A stretch of DNA of 52,024 nucleotides from the NCBI GenBank assembly GCA_038150465.1, contig JAYOTP010000015.1, positions 1-52,024 of the forward strand, given 5' to 3'. The stretch comes from RFXV01 sp038150465 (GTDB lineage Bacteria; Bacteroidota; Bacteroidia; Flavobacteriales; Schleiferiaceae). Both the position numbers and the translations under genes were made by a program. This document shows, piece after piece, positions 14,691 to 23,094 of the stretch (the first letter of the stretch is position 1; each line of letters starts with the position of its first letter). Under the pieces are notes generated by a model. It was not told the origin of the DNA. It made no database searches and saw only the letters and a list, made by a program, of their open reading frames with translations.

Positions 14691-17677
14691 TATAGAACTT
14701 CTTTCCAGTCCTCGATACGCTTGCGATAGTACCCTTTGTACTCAGGCTTATCTCTGATCAATAGATCAATGTCTGTTTTCTCAGAAAGCTCGCTGCCCTT
14801 AGTTTGGTCGGTGTCTTTTTCCATGCGCTCCTTTCCCTTCTCACTTCTTCTTTGCTCGTCCCTTTGGCGCTCCATTTCTGCCCGCTCATGTTCTAACAAC
14901 CTTGTTTCGATCTCTTTCTGACGCTCCAAAGACTCTGGCGTGAGTTTCATGAGCGCCAATTCCTTTTCGCTCTCTTTCATAAGCTCCAATGCTTTGTTGC
15001 CCCCGGTGCCCCCTCCTGCTTTTTCTGCGTCCTGACTCATCTTCTCCCACATTTCGCGCAGGGCTTCCTGCTGTTGAAGCAATTGTGCAAATTCTTGTGG
15101 GCTCAGACCCGATCCTCCCTGTCCTTTTTGTTTGCCCTCTTGCTTCCCGCCTGGCTTTTTTCCTTTCTGCAAGCCTTTTTTCATCTGTCCCATCAACTGG
15201 CTCTGCGCCTTTTTCATGCCTGATGCATTTGGGCTTGCTCCTCCCGGCTTGCTGCAGCTGCCTTGTCCTGACATCATGGACTGCATTTGTGCCTGCATTT
15301 GCTGCATGGTTTCGTCCAGCATCAGGGCCAGTTCATTAGCTGCCGTCATTGCATACTGACTCTCTGATGATGCCTTACCCACCTGTTGTTCGCCCATCTC
15401 TCTCATAGCGGCTTCTGACGCGTCGATCATCCGGCCCAATTTATCGAAGACCGACTCCCGTAGCTGTGGTACCCGCTCTGCCAGTGCCCGCAAACTGTCC
15501 TGGATCACCGTGGCTCCGGAACGCATTTTCTGCTGGTCAGATTGCATTCTGCCCAAAGAAGGGTCTCCCGTTCGCATGATCTGCAACTCTTCAGCCAACT
15601 GCTCTTCCCCTCTGGAAAAAACGAGAAGATTGTCCTGTATTTGCCTGAGCGTTTCCATGTTTTCTGAGTGCTGTTCCTGCTGCATTCCACTCGACATACT
15701 TTGCATGCTCCTGAGGAGTTCCTGAAGCTGTTCTGCGCTTTCCTTTTGCTGCTTCATCAAGTCCTCCGAACTGCTTTCTTCCAGCTCGCTCGTGGCTTCT
15801 GCCTCTTCTATCTCCTTCTCCGCTTCTGCGCGCTCCTGGGCCATTTCACCAATATCCATGGGGTCGTTCAGCTCCTTATTCCTCTGAAGCATTTCCTCGT
15901 ATTCATTTTGCCACTTTTCCCAATCCTTCGAGATCTCGTTTTGCTGGTCGGCCCGCTTTTCTCCCTGATTATTTTCTTCTATTGCCCGCTCTTGTTTTTC
16001 CAAGATCGACTGCAGGTCTTCCATGCTTAATTGATAGCGCATATCCACTTCCGCGCGCTTCATCATTTCCTCCAAACGGCGCTCAGAAACGCGCATCTCA
16101 CTGTTTTTCCTTCGTTCCTCATCGAGTTTCTTTAGAAGATCCTTTTTCTTGTCGTCCTCCAAGGCCTTTTTCAACTCTTCCAACTTGTTTCGCAACTCCT
16201 TTTTCTCCACTTCTTCAAGCCGCTTAGCAATCTCTTCCACTGTGCCACTTTCATCATTTTTCTTCCAGTCTTCCAGAATGCGCTTTCGTCTTTCCATCCT
16301 GGCCTGACGCTCCTCTGCTTCGTCTATCAGTTCCTGTCCACGCTCTTTCAGCTCATTGAGTGCCCTCCAATCCGCTCCTGATGTGCGCATTTGATCCTGC
16401 CCCTTCGTTGCCTCTTCTTCTTTCTTTTCCCACTGCGCTTGTGCACGGTCCAATTCTCCACTCAACGAGCGCATATCCTCAGAGCCCTTTCGCGATCGCT
16501 CTTCTTTGCTCAGAATGCCCCAATTATAAAACGAACCGCTTGTCGTATTTGGCGGACCTGGCCTTCTGTTGTCTTCCACCTGCAGGCGGACTCCGATGAT
16601 TGGGCCCATTGTATCCTGCATGGCCACCCCATCAAGTTTCAAAACGCCCTCGAAGGCCTGTCCTCTTGGCTCTGCCAGCTTGTGAAATACCACGCCATCC
16701 TTTGTGGTGATCGCCAATTTCAAGCTTGCAAGTCCAAAGTCGTCCCCGAGGCTGTAATTGTTCGATAGAAGGCTGTCATTTTCTACGCTCCATTTATCGA
16801 TCAAACTTGGTGGCTGGTCCTCTGTTGATTCGATCCGCATGGATTTGATCGGTCTCCACTCTCCTGCGAGATCTCTTATATCCAAGCGCAATTCGCTGTC
16901 TTTCTGAACAAACCAGCTTGTTGTAATGCTTTCGCTGCCTTTGATCAACAGGCTGTCGCTACCCGTCAACCTCAGTTCCTGGCCNNNNNNNNNNNNNNNN
17001 NNNNNNNNNNNNNNNNNNNNNNNNNNNNNNNNNNNNNNNNNNNNNNNNNNNNNNNNNNNNNNNNNNNNNNNNNNNNNNNNNNNNACATTGATGTCTACGC
17101 CAAATCCCTCCAGGGGATCCACCCACTCGTTGAATGCGATGACACGCTCCGAGCCTGTGCGCACCTCTTCCCATTCTCCAAATGCCGTCAATACGATGGC
17201 AATGATCACTGGAACCAATACCCATTTAACGGCGGGTTTTGCCTCTGTGAAAGGGCTTGCTTTCCCGATAGGCAATTCTCCGGTTCTCTGATTGTGTTGC
17301 CTTGCTGCTGCTGACCACAATTCGGAAGCCTCCGTCTTCTCGTTCAGCTCGATGGTGGTCAATATCTTATCCTCCGCTTCTGGTATCCATCGTCTAATGC
17401 TTCTTGCCGCCTCTTTTGGACTCATCCCCTTCCTAAGACCCATCAAGACCATGAGCGCTGGAATCCAAAAACGCCAAGCCATCAAGGCTGTTAATGAGGC
17501 GCTGATGATCAAGACGATCAATCGACCGCTGGTGTTGTTGTTCAGTGCCAAACCCATATAGGCTGCGCCGATCCACAATACGCTCAGAGCCGCAAGAAAC
17601 AGAAGCGCCCCCCTTATCGCGCGAATCGCCGAATGCCTCTTGACAAATCGCCTCAGTTCTTTTTCCCAGTGCTCCAT
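14690..17677 (-). CDS. DUF4175 family membrane-anchored coiled-coil protein, with an N gap
   Basis: About 995 residues. Two adjacent transmembrane helices (about 22-46 and 52-80) and a third (about 150-166) anchor the N-terminus; after a beta-rich region interrupted by 100 N, the C-terminal half is a very long, charged coiled coil rich in E, K, Q, R and M. This matches the large DUF4175 proteins of Bacteroidota. Function is unknown; an envelope structural or scaffold role is plausible. The ATG at 17677 (MEHWEKEL) is preferred over a GTG at 17713 because a TACCTTTG -7 box lies between them. It is first in an operon with ybeY, mnmG and a methyltransferase. Confidence 0.82.
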   Translation of the reverse strand: MEHWEKELRRFVKRHSAIRAIRGALLFLAALSVLWIGAAYMGLALNNNTSGRLIVLIISASLTALMAWRFWIPALMVLMGLRKGMSPKEAARSIRRWIPEAEDKILTTIELNEKTEASELWSAAARQHNQRTGELPIGKASPFTEAKPAVKWVLVPVIIAIVLTAFGEWEEVRTGSERVIAFNEWVDPLEGFGVDINXXXXXXXXXXXXXXXXXXXXXXXXXXXXXXXXXXGQELRLTGSDSLLIKGSESITTSWFVQKDSELRLDIRDLAGEWRPIKSMRIESTEDQPPSLIDKWSVENDSLLSNNYSLGDDFGLASLKLAITTKDGVVFHKLAEPRGQAFEGVLKLDGVAMQDTMGPIIGVRLQVEDNRRPGPPNTTSGSFYNWGILSKEERSRKGSEDMRSLSGELDRAQAQWEKKEEEATKGQDQMRTSGADWRALNELKERGQELIDEAEERQARMERRKRILEDWKKNDESGTVEEIAKRLEEVEKKELRNKLEELKKALEDDKKKDLLKKLDEERRKNSEMRVSERRLEEMMKRAEVDMRYQLSMEDLQSILEKQERAIEENNQGEKRADQQNEISKDWEKWQNEYEEMLQRNKELNDPMDIGEMAQERAEAEKEIEEAEATSELEESSSEDLMKQQKESAEQLQELLRSMQSMSSGMQQEQHSENMETLRQIQDNLLVFSRGEEQLAEELQIMRTGDPSLGRMQSDQQKMRSGATVIQDSLRALAERVPQLRESVFDKLGRMIDASEAAMREMGEQQVGKASSESQYAMTAANELALMLDETMQQMQAQMQSMMSGQGSCSKPGGASPNASGMKKAQSQLMGQMKKGLQKGKKPGGKQEGKQKGQGGSGLSPQEFAQLLQQQEALREMWEKMSQDAEKAGGGTGGNKALELMKESEKELALMKLTPESLERQKEIETRLLEHERAEMERQRDEQRRSEKGKERMEKDTDQTKGSELSEKTDIDLLIRDKPEYKGYYRKRIEDWKEVL
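16985..17084. other. Scaffold gap of 100 N in the DUF4175 gene
   Basis: Exactly 100 N. Both flanks are coding in frames that agree with a 100-base gap, but this could be chance. No duplicated flank is visible. Confidence 0.99.
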
Positions 17678-17682
17678 TGTTT

Positions 17683-17690
17683 CAAAGGTA
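17683..17690 (-). promoter_or_regulatory. -7 promoter box for the DUF4175-ybeY-mnmG operon
   Basis: Minus-strand TACCTTTG, an exact match to TAnnTTTG, followed by AAACA and the ATG at 17677, so the message would be nearly or fully leaderless. It decides the start codon against the GTG at 17713. Confidence 0.5.
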
Positions 17691-17719
17691 CTGAGGCCCC
17701 GTGCATTCCGCACAGCAAG

Positions 17720-17727
17720 TATCTTTG
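17720..17727 (+). promoter_or_regulatory. -7 promoter box for gltX-folB
   Basis: TATCTTTG, an exact match to TAnnTTTG, 18 nt before the gltX ATG. It is back to back with the box of the DUF4175 operon, 29 bp away. Confidence 0.5.
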
Positions 17728-17745
17728 CCGCCTAATTTTTGATCC

Positions 17746-19260
17746 ATGTCGGTTCGTGTTCGTTTTGCGCCCAGCCCAACTGGCCCATTGCACATTGGCG
17801 GAGTGCGTACAGCTCTCTACAATTACCTGTTTGCCAAACAAGCGGGTGGAGAATTCGTTTTGCGCATTGAAGACACCGATCAAAAGCGCTTTGTGGCAGG
17901 AGCGGAAGAATACATCCAAGAAAGCCTGGCCTGGTGTGGGGTCGTTCCAGACGAATCACCCGCTCTCCCGGGTGCTTTTGGGCCCTACCGTCAATCTGAA
18001 CGAAAAGAACTCTACAAGCCGTATATCGATCAGCTTCTAAAGGATGGACGCGCCTACTACGCCTTTGATACAGCGGAAGAATTAGAGGCTGTCCGCGAAC
18101 GGGCCAAGAAAGCCGGAAGTGTCAATTGGCAGTACAACTCTGTGACGCGTCAGTCCATGCGCAACAGCTTATCTCTTTCTTCCTCTGAGGTCGGTCGGCT
18201 TCTTTCTGAGGGGGTCGAATACACGATTCGCATCAAGATCGAACGCGATCAGGAGGTCCGGTTGCACGACATCGTTCGCGGATGGGTCACGGTCAACAGC
18301 TCCAATCTCGACGACAAGGTCTTGTTCAAATCCGACGGAATCCCCACCTATCATTTTGCCAATGTGGTCGATGATCACCTGATGAAGATCACCCATGTGA
18401 TCAGGGGGGAAGAATGGCTTCCTTCAGCACCTCTGCACGTTCTGCTTTATGACGCACTTGGTTGGTCTGAAGAGCAGCCCAAATTTGCGCACCTGCCCTT
18501 ATTGCTTCGTCCGGATGGAAATGGCAAATTAAGCAAGCGCGATGGCGATCGTCTGGGTTTTCCGGTCTTCCCGATCGATTGGAATCCAAAGGATGGTGAA
18601 GGGGCCAAAGGATTCCGGGAAATGGGCTTTTACCCAGATGCCTTTGTCAATATGCTCGCTTTTCTCGGTTGGAATCCGGCCACAGAGCAAGAGGTCTTTT
18701 CCCTCGATGAATTGATCTCTTCATTCGACCTTGAGAAAGTGGGCAAGTCTGGTGCCCGTTTTGATTTCACCAAAGCCATGTGGTTCAACCAACAGTATCT
18801 GCGCAATAGAAGTCCAACAGAGCTTACCCAGGATGTTGTTAGTGAACTGAAAAAGCGGAACTGGTCTGCTCCCGAACAGATCACTTCTATCTGCACACTG
18901 ATGACCGAACGCGCCTCTTTTCCTAAAGACATACTGGACGAAGGCTCTTTTTTCTTCCAAAAAGAGCTCTCTTTCAACGAGAAGGCCGTCCGTAAAAAAT
19001 GGAAAGAAGATTCTGCCCAACACATTGCTGCCTTTGCCGCTCTTCTGAGTGAACTCTCTTCTTTTGATCCCGATTCCATTGAGCAGGCCTTTCACTCGGT
19101 ACTGACCGATCGTGAGCTCTCTTTTGGACAACTTGGTCCTGCCGTACGCATTGCCCTGACCGGTGGGCTTTCTGGACCCAGTGTCTTTGAGATCTGCGCA
19201 TTGCTTGGAAAAGAAGCCTGTTTGGATCGGTTGAACTCCTCCATTGCCGCTCTTGGATGA
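17746..19260 (+). CDS. gltX: Glutamate--tRNA ligase
   Basis: 504 residues. It charges tRNA-Glu, and in organisms with GatCAB also tRNA-Gln; gatC is in this window, so a non-discriminating role is possible. Class I signatures: HIGG at 16-19 in FAPSPTGPLHIGG, and KLSKRDGDRLG at about 260-270. The zinc-less bacterial form is seen. The C-terminal anticodon domain ends ALLGKEACLDRLNSSIA. Its stop overlaps the folB start (ATGA). Confidence 0.97.
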   Translation: MSVRVRFAPSPTGPLHIGGVRTALYNYLFAKQAGGEFVLRIEDTDQKRFVAGAEEYIQESLAWCGVVPDESPALPGAFGPYRQSERKELYKPYIDQLLKDGRAYYAFDTAEELEAVRERAKKAGSVNWQYNSVTRQSMRNSLSLSSSEVGRLLSEGVEYTIRIKIERDQEVRLHDIVRGWVTVNSSNLDDKVLFKSDGIPTYHFANVVDDHLMKITHVIRGEEWLPSAPLHVLLYDALGWSEEQPKFAHLPLLLRPDGNGKLSKRDGDRLGFPVFPIDWNPKDGEGAKGFREMGFYPDAFVNMLAFLGWNPATEQEVFSLDELISSFDLEKVGKSGARFDFTKAMWFNQQYLRNRSPTELTQDVVSELKKRNWSAPEQITSICTLMTERASFPKDILDEGSFFFQKELSFNEKAVRKKWKEDSAQHIAAFAALLSELSSFDPDSIEQAFHSVLTDRELSFGQLGPAVRIALTGGLSGPSVFEICALLGKEACLDRLNSSIAALG

Positions 19261-19622
19261 AGGACTCCATAAAGATCAATGCCATTCGCTGTTTTGCTCC
19301 CCATGGATGCCTGGAAGAGGAATCGCTCGTTGGGGCCGAATATCAGCTGGACCTTGAATTATTTGGTGCTTTCCAAAGATCCTGTTCCACTGATGACCTG
19401 ATCGACACCATTGATTACGTCCAGGTGTATTCTTTGGCGCGTGAAGAGCTGAAAAAAAGGAGTCAGTTGATCGAGCATGTGGCTGAAAGGGTGGCTGAAT
19501 CCCTGCTTCGTTCCATTCCAATGATCGAAAGTGTTTCTGTTCACCTTGCGAAGGAAAATCCGCCTATTCCCGGTGACCTGAAGAGTGTTTCTGTGCATAT
19601 TCATCGGAAACGACCCGCTTAA
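19257..19622 (+). CDS. folB: Dihydroneopterin aldolase
   Basis: 121 residues, normal for FolB, which cleaves dihydroneopterin to 6-hydroxymethyl-dihydropterin in folate synthesis. Family features are the opening IKINAIRCFAPHGCLEEES with the active-site glutamates, TIDYVQVYSLAREEL, LIEHVAERVAE and the final VHLAKENPPIPGDLKSVSVHI, in which the lysine is catalytic. It is translationally coupled to gltX by ATGA. The tRNA-Cys gene follows after 25 bp. Confidence 0.93.
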   Translation: MKDSIKINAIRCFAPHGCLEEESLVGAEYQLDLELFGAFQRSCSTDDLIDTIDYVQVYSLAREELKKRSQLIEHVAERVAESLLRSIPMIESVSVHLAKENPPIPGDLKSVSVHIHRKRPA

Positions 19623-19647
19623 ATACGTACATTCGTTCTCCTTTTTG

Positions 19648-19718
19648 GGTCCCGTGGCCGAGTGGCTAGGCAGTGGTCTGCAAAACCATCTACGGCGGTT
19701 CGAATCCGCCCGGGACCT
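19648..19718 (+). tRNA. tRNA-Cys (anticodon GCA)
   Basis: 71 nt cloverleaf. The acceptor GGTCCCG pairs with CGGGACC and leaves U73, the cysteine discriminator. The D arm is GCC/GGC, the anticodon stem GTGGT/ACCAT with loop CTGCAAA (GCA at 34-36), and the T arm GGCGG/CCGCC. CCA is not encoded. It lies 25 bp after folB without a promoter of its own that I can see, so it may be co-transcribed. Confidence 0.97.
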
Positions 19719-19740
19719 CTTCTTTTTCTTCCCGCTTATT

Positions 19741-20637
19741 TCACGTTCTGGAAAACGCCTGATGCGGGCTTCTCTGCTTTACCGATTTCAGTATCCCTTT
19801 TTGTTTCGCTCGCTTAAAGACAAGAGAGATCAAGAAAATAAGCAAGGCCACGACCGTCATGCTCGCAGAAATAGAGCTGTCCAGTGCCTTGGCCACATAG
19901 TAGCCGCAAACAGCCGACAAAGCACCGAACGAAAGGGTCAATACGATCATATTGGGCAGACGTTTTGTCCATATCCAGGCCGTTGCCGGAGGAATGGCTA
20001 AGAATCCCACCACAAGGATCGCCCCTACAGCTTCAAAACTGACCACTGTGGCCAGCGCCACACCCGACATCAGCACATAATGCCAGGCGGCGGCGGCCAC
20101 GCCTGATGCGAGTGCAAACTCTGCATTGAAACTCGTGATCATCAAGCCTTTGTAACCAAACATCATGGCCGTGACCAAGAGCACGAACACCCCAGCCAAA
20201 ATGGCCAAATGTCTTGAACCCATATTCATTCCCAGCCAATTCCACTGGTCAAAAGGCGTCATGGCGATCTCACCATAAAGCACACAGTCCGCGTCGATAT
20301 CCACATTTCCGGAATAGAGTGAAACCAATATGATCCCGATGGCAAAGAATAGAGTGAAACTGATACCTACACTCGCTTGCTCCTGCATTCTTGCTTTTCT
20401 GGTCAACGCCTCGATCAGAACGGTGACCAATACCCCTGATATGGCTGCTCCCACCATCAAGAGCAGCGAATTTCTTTCTCCCATGAACAAATAGGACAGG
20501 ACGATACCCGGCAGTACCGCATGCGAGATCGCATCGCCCAGCATGCTCATTCGACGAACGACGAGAAACACGCCAAGAAGACCACATATCCAGGACACCA
20601 GGATGCCAATCATGATGATCGTTCCCTCCGGATTCAT
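19741..20637 (-). CDS. Metal ABC transporter permease (TroD/ZnuB type)
   Basis: 298 residues, with about eight hydrophobic helices of the ABC-3 permease family, which moves Mn, Zn or Fe across the inner membrane. Family features are GLLGVFLVVRRMSMLGDAISHAVLPGIVL at the start and VGFLAIPPATAWIWTKRLPNM near the coupling region. The C-terminus is short and basic. Its start overlaps the stop of the upstream permease by ATGA. No ABC ATPase gene is nearby, so the ATPase must come from elsewhere. Which metal is moved cannot be read from the sequence. Confidence 0.9.
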   Translation of the reverse strand: MNPEGTIIMIGILVSWICGLLGVFLVVRRMSMLGDAISHAVLPGIVLSYLFMGERNSLLLMVGAAISGVLVTVLIEALTRKARMQEQASVGISFTLFFAIGIILVSLYSGNVDIDADCVLYGEIAMTPFDQWNWLGMNMGSRHLAILAGVFVLLVTAMMFGYKGLMITSFNAEFALASGVAAAAWHYVLMSGVALATVVSFEAVGAILVVGFLAIPPATAWIWTKRLPNMIVLTLSFGALSAVCGYYVAKALDSSISASMTVVALLIFLISLVFKRAKQKGILKSVKQRSPHQAFSRT

Positions 20638-21929
20638 GCCGATCTCTGGTGTATTTCGCTTTTTGGATCAAAGCTTTCGCAAAGACCCAACTCCCTGCGC
20701 ATTTCATCCGCGATCTCTGGCGTGAGCAGGTGTTCGATCACTTCTGCTGTTTGGTGCACATACTTCAAAGGAGTTCCTGCTTTTCTGGCCATATATATCT
20801 CCCACAATCTGTGCAGACGATTCACCTTATGACCCACCTTGGCTCCATTCACAGTCAGTCGAACCTCGCCCATCTTTGGGATCAGCCAGCCCCTGGCCAA
20901 AGCAAGCCGAACAGACCTCAGCAGGGTTTTTCGTGGAATTTTCATGCTCTGACGAAGTGCGCCCAGCTCCACAAACAATTCAAAATTACCCGCCTTCTCT
21001 CCCTTTTGATAAAGCATTTTGGCCAGGTTCTCTGCCAGCATTCTATTCTCTCTTGAGCGGGATCTTCTGTGGCGCGCATACATTCCTCTGACCGGTGCAA
21101 AAAGGATCCCCACGGCCGTGATCATCACGAGAACGACAACAATGACCGGCCCCGTAGGCATCCCCTTACTGAGAAAGCTGATGAAACAACCCAATACGCC
21201 GGAAAGAGCCCCAAAAAGAGCGGAAATGATGATCATCTGCTTCATCCGCTTGGACCAAAATCTCGAAGCAGCAGCAGGTATGAGCAGCAGTGATGCCATC
21301 AAAACAAGCCCTACGGCCTTGATGCCCGCGGCAATGGCCAATATATTCAATGTATTCAGCAGTATATCCAGGGCTCGCGTGGGCAAACCTGTAGCCGAAG
21401 CAAAATCTTTATTGAAACTAACAAGCGTGAATTCTTTCAATGCAAATAGCTGAACGATCAGAACGAAAAGGGCCAACCCACCAAAGGTGACGGCATCTGC
21501 CTGGGTCATGGCTGCGGCATTTCCGAAGATGTAGTGATCGAGCCCACTGTGGTCTCCGTATTGGCTTCGTTGAATGTGCGTGAGGAGCATCACGCCCAAA
21601 CCGAAAAAACCTGTCAAGGTGATGGCCATGGACAGGTCCGGCTTCATTGGTTTTTGTCTGCTGATCCAGTCCATGAGCACAATACTGAGCCAACCTGAAA
21701 CCACCGCACCCAATATCAAAAGCCAGGATTCGCGTGTTCCGCTCAACAGGAAGGCCATGCCTATTCCTGGTAACATGCTGTGCGCGACCGCCTCACCGAC
21801 AAGACTCTTTTTTCTTAAGAATCCAAAAACGCCGACAACAGATGCCGTCCCACCCAAGAGCATGCAACTCAAGACCACCGAACGAATGTTCGGATCGGTC
21901 AAGCTGAAAAATTCAAGAAAAGCGTTCAT
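20634..21929 (-). CDS. Metal ABC transporter permease fused to a DtxR-like C-terminal domain (TroC type)
   Basis: 431 residues. The first about 280 are an ABC-3 metal permease (FLRKKSLVGEAVAHSMLPGI; VLMASLLLIPAAASRFWSKR). After a basic linker (MYARHRRSRSRENR) comes a cytoplasmic domain of about 130 residues that resembles the winged helix and metal-sensing domain of DtxR/MntR regulators: RKTLLRSVRLALARGWLIP, VRLTVNGAKVGHKVNRLHRLWEIY, and VHQTAEVIEHLLTPEIADEM with the H/E residues that bind metal in DtxR. Such fusions are known in Bacteroidota. The domain may sense cytoplasmic metal; DNA binding is unproven. It overlaps both neighbours by ATGA. Confidence 0.88.
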   Translation of the reverse strand: MNAFLEFFSLTDPNIRSVVLSCMLLGGTASVVGVFGFLRKKSLVGEAVAHSMLPGIGMAFLLSGTRESWLLILGAVVSGWLSIVLMDWISRQKPMKPDLSMAITLTGFFGLGVMLLTHIQRSQYGDHSGLDHYIFGNAAAMTQADAVTFGGLALFVLIVQLFALKEFTLVSFNKDFASATGLPTRALDILLNTLNILAIAAGIKAVGLVLMASLLLIPAAASRFWSKRMKQMIIISALFGALSGVLGCFISFLSKGMPTGPVIVVVLVMITAVGILFAPVRGMYARHRRSRSRENRMLAENLAKMLYQKGEKAGNFELFVELGALRQSMKIPRKTLLRSVRLALARGWLIPKMGEVRLTVNGAKVGHKVNRLHRLWEIYMARKAGTPLKYVHQTAEVIEHLLTPEIADEMRRELGLCESFDPKSEIHQRSA

Positions 21930-22849
21930 TCAGGTGAAAGTCCCTGAGTGATGGAGCGCACATTATGCTTCATCATTCCAATGTACACCTCAGCCCCACT
22001 GCCTTCCTCGCCCAAAGCATCTGTGTATAACGACGCTCCAACCTGCACATCCCAGCCGCGCGATCGGCATCCTTCTGCCACCGCTTTCAATGACTGATCG
22101 GAAAGGATATTTTCAACAAATATGGCAGGTACTCTTTTCTCTACGATGAAATCCACCAGATCAGTAACATCCTTTAATCCAAACTCCGCCGCTGTGGAAA
22201 AACCTTGCAAGCTTTTTACCTGAAATCCGTAGGCACGGGCAAAGTAATTCATTGCATCATGTGTGGTGATCAAAATGCGGAGTGAATCCGGAACGCGCTC
22301 CATTTCTTTTTTGATCCAGAGGTCCAGTTCATCCAATTCCTTCATATAAGCAGAAGCCAGCAGATCGATGCTGTCTGACGATCCGGGATACCAGTCCATC
22401 AAACGCTGTGATGCTCCTGCTGTCGCCTTTTTCCATAGGGCGACGTCCAGCCAAAAGTGTGGGTCCACACCGTCTTGAAAGGCTGTTTCGTTGATCGCAT
22501 CCTGCACTGCCAGCCCTTCTGTGAGCGGGTATACCTGTTTTTGATCTTTCAATCCCTCAAGCACCTCCGCTGTCTTTCCCTCTAAATGAAAGCCACTGAT
22601 GACCACTTGATCAGACCGATCGATCCGCTCCATATCTCCCACCGTGGGTTTGTACAAGTGAGGATCCGTGCCTGGACCCATCAACCCATCCACTCGTATG
22701 CTTGCAGGAGTGATCGTTCGCAGCATATCCGCTGACATACTGGTCGTTGTGAGAATGCTTTTTCCTTCTTTGGTTTCCACTGGCGCACAACTTTGAAAAG
22801 AAAGAGTGAGCCAAACCGTCATCAGAAGCGAAGCGAGCTTTTTTATCAT
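21926..22849 (-). CDS. Metal ABC transporter substrate-binding lipoprotein (TroA/ZnuA cluster A-I)
   Basis: 307 residues. The signal peptide ends SFQSC with C21 as the lipidation site. The four metal ligands of TroA-like proteins are visible: H64 in TDPHLYKP, H131 in VDPHFWLD, H197 in THDAMNYFARAYG, and D277 in SLYTDALGEEGSG. There is no long histidine-rich loop, which argues somewhat against a ZnuA-type zinc specialist, so manganese or iron is possible. It is the first gene of a three-gene operon with the two permeases; each junction is ATGA. A TAATTTTG box lies 4 nt before its ATG. Confidence 0.93.
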   Translation of the reverse strand: MIKKLASLLMTVWLTLSFQSCAPVETKEGKSILTTTSMSADMLRTITPASIRVDGLMGPGTDPHLYKPTVGDMERIDRSDQVVISGFHLEGKTAEVLEGLKDQKQVYPLTEGLAVQDAINETAFQDGVDPHFWLDVALWKKATAGASQRLMDWYPGSSDSIDLLASAYMKELDELDLWIKKEMERVPDSLRILITTHDAMNYFARAYGFQVKSLQGFSTAAEFGLKDVTDLVDFIVEKRVPAIFVENILSDQSLKAVAEGCRSRGWDVQVGASLYTDALGEEGSGAEVYIGMMKHNVRSITQGLSPE

Positions 22850-22853
22850 GGCG

Positions 22854-22861
22854 CAAAATTA
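22854..22861 (-). promoter_or_regulatory. -7 promoter box for the metal importer operon
   Basis: Minus-strand TAATTTTG, an exact match to TAnnTTTG, followed by CGCC and the ATG at 22849. The transcript would be leaderless or nearly so. Confidence 0.5.
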
Positions 22862-23064
22862 AGGCACACCTCTCTTTATTTAAAATGATTCCAAATAAGG
22901 TTGTTTTCTATTTTTCTTGATCATTTAATTATAATATATTGATTATCAGTTTTATATAATAATAACTATGTAACTCCGGCGATTCCGGTCATTCTGTATT
23001 TCTTTTTTTCAGCCTTCTGTGCTCCTCTCTTTTCAGATGTGCTTTCGAACATCACTGCGCACTC

Positions 23065-23072
23065 TACCTTTG
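23065..23072 (+). promoter_or_regulatory. -7 promoter box for the ALDH7 gene
   Basis: TACCTTTG, an exact match to TAnnTTTG, 22 nt before the ATG at 23095. Confidence 0.45.
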
Positions 23073-23094
23073 CCTCCCAACCATAATCGTCCCC

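Larger units (their letters stand above)
22850..23094. promoter_or_regulatory. AT-rich divergent intergenic region between the metal importer and ALDH7 genes
   Basis: About 245 bp, extremely AT-rich at 22880-22980, in a window that is otherwise near 50 percent GC. It contains the importer -7 box (22854-22861) and the ALDH -7 box (23065-23072). A metal-responsive operator would be expected here; I see loose repeats such as TTGATCATT/TTGATTATC but no clear Fur or MntR box. Confidence 0.4.

Noticed and set aside
17678..17713. GTG start at 17713 for the DUF4175 protein
   Set aside because: The -7 box at 17683-17690 lies downstream of it, so the transcript would not contain this start.
22850..23094. 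Fur or MntR operator ahead of the metal importer
   Set aside because: The region is AT-rich and shows only loose repeats; no 19-bp Fur-like or clear MntR palindrome could be defended.
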